Below, one piece after another: positions 1 through 7,826 of a stretch of DNA of 64,000 bases (position 1 is the stretch's first letter; each line of letters opens with the position of its first letter). Origin of the DNA: Nitrosococcus halophilus Nc 4 (lineage in GTDB: Bacteria > Pseudomonadota > Gammaproteobacteria > Nitrosococcales > Nitrosococcaceae); assembly GCF_000024725.1 (NCBI RefSeq), contig NC_013960.1:1882261-1946260 (forward strand), written 5' to 3'. Both the position numbers and the translations under genes were made by a program. Under the pieces are notes generated by a model. That model was given only the letters and a program-made list of their open reading frames with translations. It searched no databases and was not told the DNA's origin.

Positions 1-467
1 CAGCTCAGGGACCCTACATGCGAGTGTTAGTTGGAATTGATTTTTCACCCGAGTCCCGAAACGCTTTAGAGTATGCTATGAAAATTTTCCCTCAGGCCGA
101 ACTTTATATTTTGAATGTCTGTGGCTTGGTATATGAGGGAAAACTGAGACAGGTCGGCTTGAGGGACGAAGAAATCCTTTCGCTTGACAATGTTGAATAC
201 ATGCGCCATCTAAAAGAATTAGACCGCTTTCTTTCTGGGACTGCGGCCTATTCGATAGCAAAACGACTGGTAGCCAAAGGTTACCCGGCAACCATTATAC
301 TAGCCCAAGCTGCACACCTTAAGGCAGATCTTATCGTGGTCGGCACCCGGGGTGCTTCGGGATTGAAATATATTTTGATAGGCAGTGTGGCCAGGCATAT
401 ACTGCGTGACGCAGACTGCGATGTGCTCGCTGTGCGTTGCGAGAGGCCCAGTTTCGAGCTTCCCTAG
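1..467 (+). CDS. Universal stress protein, tandem Usp, C-terminal part (copy 1, 5' end outside window)
   Basis: The reading frame is open from base 3 and is identical to the C-terminal Usp domain of the complete gene at 20730-21596, so this is a CDS cut by the window edge and not a short gene starting at 18. The UspA-type nucleotide-binding signature G-2x-G-9x-G-S is present (GTRG then GS after nine residues), which in this family marks ATP-binding members. Usp proteins are cytoplasmic stress-survival factors of mostly unknown mechanism. Whether the N-terminal domain is intact here depends on sequence before the window. Confidence 0.88.
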   Translation, partial: AQGPYMRVLVGIDFSPESRNALEYAMKIFPQAELYILNVCGLVYEGKLRQVGLRDEEILSLDNVEYMRHLKELDRFLSGTAAYSIAKRLVAKGYPATIILAQAAHLKADLIVVGTRGASGLKYILIGSVARHILRDADCDVLAVRCERPSFELP

Positions 468-507
468 AAGTTTTTCCTTCTCGATTGCCAAGCTAAGGTA
501 TTGCTAT

Positions 508-954
508 CTAGTGAATGATGGTCACGGGTCCAGTGGCATGACGCACGACTTTCTCGCTTACGCTGCCAAGCAACAGAGCCTCAAAGCGTGAGAGGCCGCG
601 CCGGCCCATGACCGTTATTGAGCTGGGATATTTTTCCAGGTATTGGATAATTTCTGTGGCCGGGTCACCTGAGAGGCTCTCTTCTTTAATTTCTCCCTCT
701 TTGCCGCCAAGAGCTTGGTAGGTTTTGTCAAAAATTTTGCGCGCCGCTTCTTTCTTGAGCTGTTCGATATCTTCCTCTTCTGGGTGGGTAATGCGAAGAA
801 AATCAAAATTGCCGCCCGAGCGTGTCGTAAACACATAGACTAGGGTCATTTTGCTTCCCATCGCTTTAGCCAGGTCGGATGCAAAGCGTGCCGCCCGTAG
901 GGAGTTTTCTGAGCCGTCTACCGGTACAATAATGTCATTGAATTCAGCACTCAT
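508..954 (-). CDS. Universal stress protein, single Usp domain (copy 1)
   Basis: 148 residues, the usual length for a single-domain UspA. It starts with a hydrophobic first strand followed by PVDGSE, the usual Usp N-terminal motif, and ends with the ATP-binding loop MGRRG followed nine residues later by GS. It is convergent with the tandem Usp gene to its left, and the two stops are only 40 bp apart. A clear ribosome site (GGAG) lies just upstream of the ATG at 954. Together with the antiporter-Usp pair at 18991-21596, it makes this a stress-protein cluster. Function beyond stress response is inferred from family only. Confidence 0.9.
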   Translation of the reverse strand: MSAEFNDIIVPVDGSENSLRAARFASDLAKAMGSKMTLVYVFTTRSGGNFDFLRITHPEEEDIEQLKKEAARKIFDKTYQALGGKEGEIKEESLSGDPATEIIQYLEKYPSSITVMGRRGLSRFEALLLGSVSEKVVRHATGPVTIIH

Positions 955-1082
955 AATGATGGCTCCTTAATATTAATTAGCTGCTCGAGTGGCGGTTCTA
1001 AATCAAAATCTCCTGGAAAAGCCAAGAACCCATCCATTACTATATCTATAGTCGTTTTTTGTCCTCAGTGCCAATAGGATTT

Positions 1083-2285
1083 TTATCCGGGACGTCCATC
1101 TACCCTCGGTCGCCATAAAATAGTGGTGTAGCGGAATACAAAAAGCCCAAAAGCGGCAATCCAGAGGCCGCCGGAAAGTAGTAAAACCACCATCATATGG
1201 GCAGGGAGTAGCAGCGGGCCCCCGATCCGGACAATAGCCCCCAGTGTGAGCAATACATAAGCCCAAATCATCCCTTGGGGCAATTCCAGCCGCCGTCCTG
1301 TATGACCGAGGGCTACACGGGACATCATCCCTAGAATAAGAGTGCCCATGGCGCCGACCGTCAACAGATGGATCGCAATGCTACGGTAATCCCCCGGCAG
1401 GTAGGCATCTAATCCCTTGGTCATCAACCCGGCGCAAATCCATAAATATCCCAGGTGCAGTACCCAGAGGAGAGGACGTGATAAGGTTTTGTACCCGCCC
1501 CAGCCGAGCAGGCGCGCTAGGTTGAGTCCCCCTGCAGTGAGTGCGATGACACCCATCAACGGGCTCACGCCGGTGATCGCTTCTATAATTAAAATTGCAG
1601 CGACAGAGCCGATGGCTAGGCGATCGAGCCAGGGAAATTGACGGATAGGGGTTTGAGGGAGGGCATTGCGAGTGAAAAAAGGAATCACCCGGCCGCCAAT
1701 GATTACCATCAATAGGGTAATGACATTGACCGTGGCTTGCAGGGCTGGTGCAATGACTGTAGGAAAATAACCTGCTCCACCCAGGTGGACGAGTAAATTG
1801 CAGCTCGCCAAAATTCCCAATATTCCAATCAGGGGAAGACTGCGAGTATTCCCTGTAGCAATGATAGGTCGGGCGATAAAAAACATTAGGCAGGGAATAA
1901 AGGCCATATCGACTGTGATGACGATGAGGGGAGGCAGCGTATTTCCCAAAAGCATGACGGTTCGTCCTGCTAGCCATAATAGGACAAGCAGAAGCAAGGA
2001 AGGCCCAGTAGCCGTAGGGCGCCCGGTCCAGTTTTGGGCTGCGGTCAAAAGAAATCCCGCAATAATGGCGGACACAAAGCCAAACAACATCTCATGGGCA
2101 TGCCAGTAGGGAAGGGGGAAGTATCCATTGAGGTACCACTGACCCTTTAATAGCAATAGCCATAAAAGCATCCAGAGACCGCTCATCAAGGCCCCAAGCC
2201 AGAAAAAGGGCCGGAAGCCGGTACCCAGGAAAGTCCACCGAGGACGCCGAAAGGCGGTGTTAGTCATAGGAGTAGATGAAGACAT
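1083..2285 (-). CDS. nnrS: NnrS family membrane protein (copy 1)
   Basis: 400 residues, almost entirely hydrophobic, with about twelve predicted membrane segments, as expected for NnrS. The family hallmark WHAHEM is at residues 61-66, with His-62 and His-64 as likely metal or haem ligands. The N-terminal GFRPFFWLG motif is also typical. NnrS proteins are haem- and copper-containing inner-membrane proteins linked to relief of nitric-oxide stress. It is divergent from bacterioferritin, so both could respond to iron or NO signals from the shared 150-bp intergenic region. Identification is strong; the physiological role is inferred. Confidence 0.92.
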   Translation of the reverse strand: MSSSTPMTNTAFRRPRWTFLGTGFRPFFWLGALMSGLWMLLWLLLLKGQWYLNGYFPLPYWHAHEMLFGFVSAIIAGFLLTAAQNWTGRPTATGPSLLLLVLLWLAGRTVMLLGNTLPPLIVITVDMAFIPCLMFFIARPIIATGNTRSLPLIGILGILASCNLLVHLGGAGYFPTVIAPALQATVNVITLLMVIIGGRVIPFFTRNALPQTPIRQFPWLDRLAIGSVAAILIIEAITGVSPLMGVIALTAGGLNLARLLGWGGYKTLSRPLLWVLHLGYLWICAGLMTKGLDAYLPGDYRSIAIHLLTVGAMGTLILGMMSRVALGHTGRRLELPQGMIWAYVLLTLGAIVRIGGPLLLPAHMMVVLLLSGGLWIAAFGLFVFRYTTILWRPRVDGRPG

Positions 2286-2366
2286 AGATTTTTAGCTCCT
2301 GTAAACAACAGGTGAAATCAGAACTATTTTCTTTTATTTTCTAACTATTTGTTATAAAAAGAAAAA

Positions 2367-2395
2367 TTGACAATTCTTTAGTGTTTCGCTAAGGT
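2367..2395 (+). promoter_or_regulatory. Predicted sigma-70 promoter of bfr (copy 1)
   Basis: TTGACA at 2367-2372, a 17-bp spacer, then TAAGGT at 2390-2395, 41 bp before the bfr ATG. The -35 is perfect and the -10 is a 4/6 match. No Fur or NsrR box was identified with confidence. Confidence 0.5.
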
Positions 2396-2436
2396 ATTTT
2401 CAGGTCATCATACAACAACAGCAAGGAGTATGCATT

Positions 2437-2901
2437 ATGAAGGGCGATAAAAAGGTCATTAGCTATCTCAACAAAGTGTTGACCAATGAGTTGACGGCTA
2501 TCAACCAGTATTTCCTCCATGCTCGCATGTATAAAAATTGGGGTCTTGGAAAGCTCAATGAATATGAGTACGAAGCCTCCATCGATGAAATGAAACATGC
2601 TGATCAACTGATTGAGCGAATCTTATTTCTTGAAGGGCTCCCTAATCTTCAGGAACTGGGTAAGCTCTTGATTGGGGAAGCCCCCAAAGAGGTGCTGGAA
2701 TGCGATTTGAAGCTGGAAAAGGAAATATTGCCGTTGCTCAGGGAAGCTATTGCCTATTGCGAGAAGCAGAGCGACTATGTTTCTCGGGAACTGTTTGAAG
2801 AGATCTTAGATAGTGAAGAAGAACATATTGATTGGTTGGAGACTCAGTTAGAGCTTATTGAGAAGGTAGGATTGCAAAACTACCTGCAATCTCAGATGTA
2901 A
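2437..2901 (+). CDS. bfr: Bacterioferritin (copy 1)
   Basis: 154 residues, nearly full length for Bfr (E. coli 158). All ferroxidase ligands are present: Glu-18, Glu-51, His-54, Glu-94, Glu-127 and His-130. Met-52, which ligates the inter-subunit haem in bacterioferritins, is also kept. So both iron oxidation and haem binding should work. The ATG at 2437 has an AAGGAG site at good spacing. Bfr forms a 24-subunit cytoplasmic shell that oxidises and stores iron. Its gene is convergent with the MFS gene and divergent from nnrS. Confidence 0.97.
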   Translation: MKGDKKVISYLNKVLTNELTAINQYFLHARMYKNWGLGKLNEYEYEASIDEMKHADQLIERILFLEGLPNLQELGKLLIGEAPKEVLECDLKLEKEILPLLREAIAYCEKQSDYVSRELFEEILDSEEEHIDWLETQLELIEKVGLQNYLQSQM

Positions 2902-2972
2902 ATCTCCTCGAAGTTTTTCCAAAAATTACCCGCTCCGGTAGTGCTGGGGTGGGTAATCCTCTGCCTTTAAGG

Positions 2973-4187
2973 TCAGGGGATTTTTGTGGCCGCGATGGCT
3001 GCAAGTAGTAAGGAAAGGGTTGCGAACCCGGCCCCTGCCAGGAAGGTGGCCATAGGCCCATATCCCTCCCAAAGTAGACCTGCGATAAAACTGGCGGAAA
3101 GTGCCCCCACGCCTGTAATCAGATGAAAAACCCCAAATGCCGTCCCCCGGAGTTTGGGAGAGGTGACATCTGCCACCAGGGCGGAAAGCAGACCTTGGGT
3201 TAAACCCATATGGAGGCCCCATAACACCACCCCCGCCATGACATCCCAGATGTCTGTGGCTAGGGCTAGCACGATATCCGCGGCGATGAGGATGATAAAA
3301 CCGGTGGCAAGAATGATCCATCGGTTCATCAAATCCGACAGTTTGCCGGCGGGATAGGCGGAAAGGGCATAGGCTATATTCATCACCACCATGACCAAAG
3401 GTATTAGGGCGTGGGCAAGTCCCATATTTTCAGCACGAAGTACTAAGAAAGCTTCGCTGAAGCGGGCAAGGGAGAGCCCTGCGGCAACTCCCAATAGCCA
3501 CCCGTAGGGGGTGCCCATTTGACGTATCTCTGCGGCGCGGATGGGTGCTTTAGTGGGAGAGCTAGGGCGGAAAGTCGTGGGTTCTTTAACGCCGAGGATT
3601 AAAATCACAACAGCGATGAATCCCGGTATCACCGCCACCCAAAACACCATCCGAATGTCGCCTGCTAAGAGCGCCATGAGCGTCATTGCTAGGAGGGGAC
3701 CGGTAAATGCCCCCACCGTATCGAGAGATTGTCGTAATCCGTAGCTGGCTCCCCGGAGGGATAGAGGTGCGATTTCTCCTATCAAGGCGTCCCGGGGGGC
3801 TCCTCGAATGCCTTTCCCTATTCGGTCAATAAAGCGGGCGGTAAATACCCAGCCTACGGACCCGGCAAGCGGGAACAAGGGTTTGGAAAAGGCGGCTAGG
3901 CTATAGCCCATGACGGTTAGCAGTTTCCGCTTGCCCAGATAATCGCTTAGGGCTCCTGAGAATACTTTGGTGATGGAGGCTGTTGCTTCAGCGATACCTT
4001 CGATGACACCCACTGACACTGCGCTTGCCCCCAGCACTGAAACCAAAAAAACGGGCAGCAGGCTGTGAATAAGCTCCGAGGAGGTGTCCATAAACAGGCT
4101 GACCAGGCCCAGTGTCCAAATACTTCTGGGAATGGCTGCTAGGCCAGAAGGAGGGGGAAACCCTGTTGGAGATGGTTTATTTGCCAC
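2973..4187 (-). CDS. MFS transporter (copy 1)
   Basis: 404 residues with about twelve hydrophobic segments. The loop 2-3 motif of the major facilitator family is recognisable (GALSDYLGKRKLL), as is the distinctive RIGKGIRGAPRDALI motif after segment 4, which is shared with a bacterial MFS subgroup of unassigned substrate. The substrate cannot be told from sequence. The position beside bacterioferritin and NnrS gives a weak hint of a metal or stress role only. Confidence 0.87.
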   Translation of the reverse strand: MANKPSPTGFPPPSGLAAIPRSIWTLGLVSLFMDTSSELIHSLLPVFLVSVLGASAVSVGVIEGIAEATASITKVFSGALSDYLGKRKLLTVMGYSLAAFSKPLFPLAGSVGWVFTARFIDRIGKGIRGAPRDALIGEIAPLSLRGASYGLRQSLDTVGAFTGPLLAMTLMALLAGDIRMVFWVAVIPGFIAVVILILGVKEPTTFRPSSPTKAPIRAAEIRQMGTPYGWLLGVAAGLSLARFSEAFLVLRAENMGLAHALIPLVMVVMNIAYALSAYPAGKLSDLMNRWIILATGFIILIAADIVLALATDIWDVMAGVVLWGLHMGLTQGLLSALVADVTSPKLRGTAFGVFHLITGVGALSASFIAGLLWEGYGPMATFLAGAGFATLSLLLAAIAATKIP

Positions 4188-4379
4188 TGCTCCGGATTAG
4201 ATCTCTTGGATTGAAGGTGAGAAGTTCTAAACCCAGAGGGCTATTAAAGAACTATACAATAGTGAAAACATAGTTGCGTCATTAAGGCGTTAATAGGTTA
4301 ATAATGGAGGAAGCTCCTTGGGAAAGTTATGCCTATCTCCCCAATGGGGAACCCGCATTTTGGCAAGCGGAGCTTGGTG

Positions 4380-5438
4380 ATGAGCGATAAAAATCACAAA
4401 GGGCAACATCTTCGTATCACGGTGCCGCAAATTTTCATGGTAGTCGGGATTACTGCTGGTGTTGCCGTCACGCTACTCTTTTTGTGGTATGCGATACCCG
4501 TCTTGTTACTTGTTTTTGCGGGTATCTTATTGGCGATTTTGTTACATGGTTTGAGTGATTGGATCGCCCGACGTACTTTTCTTTCCTATGGCTGGTCATT
4601 GACCTTCGTCGTGCTTGATTTGATGACTCTTTTTGCTGTGGGTCTATCGTTAGTCGCTCCTGATGTTGCTGATCAAGCCTATCATCTGTCACAACAACTG
4701 CCCGAAGCATTAAAGCGTCTTGAGCAATATTTTGCCCAGTATACCTGGGGCCAAGAACTCCTTGCACTGATAGACAAGGATTTAATGCCTAGCAGAGAAT
4801 TTATGTTGACTCAGGCGAGCAATATTTTTTCCTCTACATTAAATGTCCTGACCAGTTTTATTATCATTTTGTTTATTGGCCTTTATGGCGCCGCGCAGCC
4901 ACGCTTGTATGTGGAGGGCATTACCCAACTTGTTCCTATTCGTAGGCGGCAACGAGTTCGGACGGTTCTGCATCAAGTGGGGCAGACCCTCCTGTGGTGG
5001 CTTTTTGGAAGAATGATTTCAATGACTATTGTGGGAATGTTGACCGTGCCCGGGTTGTGGTTGCTTGGTATTCCCCATATTTTGACGCTTGGCCTACTTG
5101 CGGGTCTTTTGACTTTTATTCCTTATATTGGTCCTGTGCTCTCGGTTGTGCCTGCTGCGCTTCTTGCCCTGTTACAGAGTCCAATACAGGTGGTTAATGT
5201 TTTATTGCTTTATCTTTTTCTACAATCCTTCGAGGGTTACCTACTCACTCCACTGGTACAAAAGCGCACGGTGGCAATGCCGCCAGTACTTACCATTTCG
5301 GTACAAGTGTTATTCGGTACCTTGCTTGGATTCTTTGGCCTGATGTTGGCAACGCCCCTGGTCGCAGCTTTGATGGTCTTGGTACGGATGCTGTACGTTG
5401 AAGATATATTGGGCAATTCGAGTAAAGAGAAGTTGTAA
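4380..5438 (+). CDS. AI-2E family transporter (PF01594 type), copy 1
   Basis: 352 residues from the ATG at 4380, which has GGAG at 4369-4372 with seven-base spacing. An in-frame ATG at 4329 would add 17 residues but is poorly placed against its ribosome site. The layout is typical of the family: two N-terminal membrane segments, a central soluble part, then several C-terminal segments with the FIPYIGPVLS motif and a final LATPLVAALMV helix. Members include the autoinducer-2 exporter TqsA, PerM and Na+/H+ antiporters, so the substrate is open. A second family member (perM) lies at 17554. Confidence 0.88.
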   Translation: MSDKNHKGQHLRITVPQIFMVVGITAGVAVTLLFLWYAIPVLLLVFAGILLAILLHGLSDWIARRTFLSYGWSLTFVVLDLMTLFAVGLSLVAPDVADQAYHLSQQLPEALKRLEQYFAQYTWGQELLALIDKDLMPSREFMLTQASNIFSSTLNVLTSFIIILFIGLYGAAQPRLYVEGITQLVPIRRRQRVRTVLHQVGQTLLWWLFGRMISMTIVGMLTVPGLWLLGIPHILTLGLLAGLLTFIPYIGPVLSVVPAALLALLQSPIQVVNVLLLYLFLQSFEGYLLTPLVQKRTVAMPPVLTISVQVLFGTLLGFFGLMLATPLVAALMVLVRMLYVEDILGNSSKEKL

Positions 5439-5602
5439 AAACGGGATCACCTCTTAAGCACAACCCCCCCCCTATTTTCTGCACTGCCTCATTGACAAAA
5501 CTTTTGTCTGCTATCGTTATCATTTTTTATACCAATTCGTACTGACCCCGCATGTTATAATGAGGAGGTTTGAAAGCGAGTTTATGGGGAGGAGCGAGGT
5601 TG

Positions 5603-6672
5603 ATGAGTCGCCGCCTAGAGCTAGAAATCACGGAGAGTGCCGAGGAATTAAAAGCGCTGCTTCACCAGCAGAGCGAGGTGAAACTCAAAGAACGAGTTCA
5701 GGCGTTATATTTGCTCAAGAGCGAGCAGGTCACCGAACTCAAAGCCTTGGGGAAAGTGCTAGGGCGCAATCCCTCCACCCTTTATCGCTGGTTTGAGGGG
5801 TATCGGGCCCGAGGGTTAGCAGGCTTGCTTGAGCTTGGGACGGCGCATAATGGGCGTGCCCGAGCTATACCGCCGGCGGTGGAGCAGGCCTTAAAGCAGC
5901 GTTTGAAAGAACCGCCGGGTTTTAAGAGCTATGGGGCGATTCAACAGTGGCTGAGGGAAGAATACGGGTTGCAGATTAAGTATAAAACGGTACATCAGAC
6001 AGTACGTTACCGGCTCAAAGCCAAGCTCAAAGTGGCGCGCCCGAGCCACCTTCATCGAGAGGAAGCGGCGGGGGTGGACTTTAAAAAAAACTCCCGCGGC
6101 GCCTAGAAGTTTTGCCGGTCCTCTACGGGGCGGAAGACCCCGCTTTAGCGGTGCGGTATTGGTGTTACGATGAGACGCGCTTTGGGCTTAAAACCATCCC
6201 TCGGCGACTGATTACGTTGACCGGCACCAAGCCCCTAGCGCCGGTGCAATGGCAATTTAAAGCCTTCTATCTCTATGGGGCGGTGGAGCCGCTGAGCGGG
6301 GAAAGCTTCTTTTTGGAGTTCTCTCATCACGATAGCGACTGTTTTCAGATTTATTTGGATCACCTCGCTCAACGCTATCCCCACGCTCTCCATATCGTTC
6401 AACTTGATAATGCCAGCTCTCATTGGGCCAAGAAGCTGGAGTTGCCTGAGAATATCGTGTTGATGTTCCAGCCTCCCTATAGCCCCGAGCTCAACCCTAT
6501 CGAGCGACTTTGGCAACACATGAAAGATCAGCTCAGTTGGGTTCTCTTTAGCACACTGGACTCCCTTCGACAGACTGTCGGGGAAATCCTCCAGGACCTC
6601 ACTCCACAAACGATTCGTTCTTTAACCGGTTACCCCTTTATCCTCTCCGCTTTAAAGCATGCAAATATTTAA
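5603..6672 (+). CDS. IS630 transposase, expressed by -1 frameshift (copy 1)
   Basis: The first frame (5603-6106) encodes a helix-turn-helix DNA-binding half (GRNPSTLYRWFEGYRARG, then a second winged part). The second frame (to 6672) encodes the DDE catalytic half with CYDETRFGL, QLDNASSHWA and PPYSPELNPIERLW, which hold the three acidic residues. The frames are joined by a canonical A-AAA-AAC slip site at 6085-6091; after slippage the sequence reads on as KKKLPRRLEVLPVLYG. The start at 5603 follows a GGGAGGAG site; a TTG at 5570 would give a longer N-terminus. It looks functional if frameshifting occurs, and a simple disabling frameshift is the alternative. Confidence 0.85.
6085..6091 (+). 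other. -1 ribosomal frameshift site in IS630 transposase (copy 1)
   Basis: The heptamer A-AAA-AAC is in the correct phase for simultaneous slippage of both tRNAs from frame 2 to frame 1. It lies in a run of eight A residues, 15 bp before the zero-frame stop. This is the classical slip motif of IS elements and of dnaX. Confidence 0.65.
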
Positions 6673-6709
6673 AGAAATGGTATTATGCGCTAAAAAAAAG
6701 TGCAATGAT

Positions 6710-6880
6710 GATTTTTGTGTTTTTGCCCTATAGATTACGTGAAATGCCCCATTCAAACTTATCTTGATAGGAAGTATTTTCTTAAAATGTTGTTTTTTAT
6801 ATAAAATATAATTTGGCATGAATTGTGATTATTTTATTTTGTCAGCGACAGAAGCGGCTGTGATAGGAAGGAGTAGTGCC
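6710..6880 (+). repeat. Leader repeat A, before a broken small gene (copy 1)
   Basis: About 170 bp related to 7562-7700 and 9964-10132. All three share a CCTATAG-like start, an AT-rich middle, and a TTGGC(A/G)(T/C)GA(A/G)TT core near the end; two also share the GTCAGCGACAGAAGCGGC stretch before the ribosome site. It may be a promoter or 5' leader copied with the downstream small gene. Confidence 0.6.
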
Positions 6881-7062
6881 ATGATGAGAAGACAAACCGG
6901 TTTTCGTTGTGGGCTCAAAGAGGATGATATTTTATGACCCGTGAAGGTCGTGTGGGGTTTTTTGATACACGGCGGGAAGTGGAAGTCATGTATCAGCGCT
7001 ATAGGTGTAAGCAAGCGATGGTGTTCCCAAACAGGAACGGGGATGAAAAGCGGCAGGCCTAA
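6881..7062 (+). pseudogene. Frameshifted paralogue of the small gene at 10133 (copy 1)
   Basis: The ATG at 6881 has a good AGGAG site, but the frame ends at TGA after 18 codons because about one base is missing compared with the intact paralogue at 10133. In the next frame, from the ATG at 6934, the conserved core MTREGRVGFFDTRRE resumes and runs to 7062, with a tail that differs from the paralogue. A short 42-residue product could still be made from 6934. It is followed by a strong terminator, as is its paralogue. Confidence 0.7.
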
Positions 7063-7170
7063 TTCTCTATCGAGGTTTTTGTTCATGTTTTGAAATCGCA
7101 GGCTATATAAACTGTGCTTATCCTCTCTCTCCCCTTAATTTGTTATGGAAAACAATTTTTAATTCTTGCT

Positions 7171-7199
7171 GCGGCACAAGGAGGTGCCGCTGTTTTTTT
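7171..7199 (+). terminator. Rho-independent terminator (copy 1)
   Basis: Stem GCGGCAC / GTGCCGC with a six-base loop, followed by a T-rich run at 7191-7199. The same hairpin with small changes follows the paralogous gene at 10591. Confidence 0.85.
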
Positions 7200-7303
7200 A
7201 CCCGCTTAGGATACATTCGTCGTTGCCTAGATTTGGTTCTAATTTATACGCTAGGGTGAAAACCGTCAAAGAGTATCTATGATAAAGACTGGAGAGACGA
7301 AAA

Positions 7304-7558
7304 ATGAATTGGGATGAAGAGAAAGAGGCAATATTTTATCGTGTGATTACGGATGGTGATAGGCAATATTCGATCTGGCCAGAGGACAGGGCCATCCCCA
7401 AGGGATGGCATACTACCGGGGAAGTGGGGAGCAAAGAAGAATGCTTTGATTACATCAAGGAAATATGGCTCCAAATGAGTCCTTTGAACCATGGTAAATC
7501 ATTTGTGGAGGAATCTAATAGCAATGGCAGAGATTTTCTAAAAAGAGAAAGACTGTAG
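7304..7558 (+). CDS. MbtH-like protein (copy 1)
   Basis: 84 residues. The MbtH signature is clear: QYSIWPEDRAIPKGWHTTG, then ECFDYIKEIWLQMSPLN, with the three hallmark tryptophans at SIWP, GWH and EIW. MbtH proteins bind adenylation domains of non-ribosomal peptide synthetases and help them fold or activate. The C-terminal 20 residues after the usual family end are extra. No synthetase is in the window, so its partner must be elsewhere or lost. The next gene is a broken TonB siderophore receptor, which suggests a former siderophore locus. Confidence 0.88.
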   Translation: MNWDEEKEAIFYRVITDGDRQYSIWPEDRAIPKGWHTTGEVGSKEECFDYIKEIWLQMSPLNHGKSFVEESNSNGRDFLKRERL

Positions 7559-7561
7559 TGA

Positions 7562-7700
7562 TGATTTTTTTCTTTTTTGACTTATAGAGTGTTTGAAATA
7601 CCCAATTTAAATTTATCGTAGTGAGAAATTTTTATTTTAATTTTTTATTTCCTTTAATAAATATAGTTTGGCGCGAGTTATGACTATTGTTTGTTAGCTG
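7562..7700 (+). repeat. Leader repeat B without its gene (copy 1)
   Basis: A diverged version of the leader at 6710 and 9964, keeping the CTTATAG / GTTTGAAAT / TTGGCGCGAGTT landmarks. The small coding module that should follow is missing. Instead a short piece of the module's 3' flank (CATGCTTTAAAG) follows at about 7720, so the gene appears to have been deleted. Confidence 0.5.
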
Positions 7701-7826
7701 CCAAGGTTCTTCTCTCATGCTTTAAAGTGGCAGGTTCAGATAGGTGTTGCGTTTTTGGCCATATACGGGCAGTGCCCCTAAGTAGGACGAATAAGTGCAG
7801 CGCATCCGCGAAACCCACCCCTTGCA

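Larger units (their letters stand above)
5530..6682 (+). mobile_element. IS630-family insertion sequence (copy 1)
   Basis: The ends are imperfect inverted repeats, TACCAATTC at 5530 and the complement of TACCATTTC ending at 6682, with the outer TA being the target dinucleotide that IS630 elements duplicate. Between the TAs the element is 1149 bp, normal for the family. It carries one transposase gene read through a -1 frameshift. Its ends match those of the 90-bp MITEs at 18739 and 33863. Confidence 0.85.

Noticed and set aside
1381-1977. 198-codon minus-strand ORF inside nnrS
   Set aside because: Shadow frame of a well-supported membrane protein; composition is His/Ser/Arg-rich without family features.
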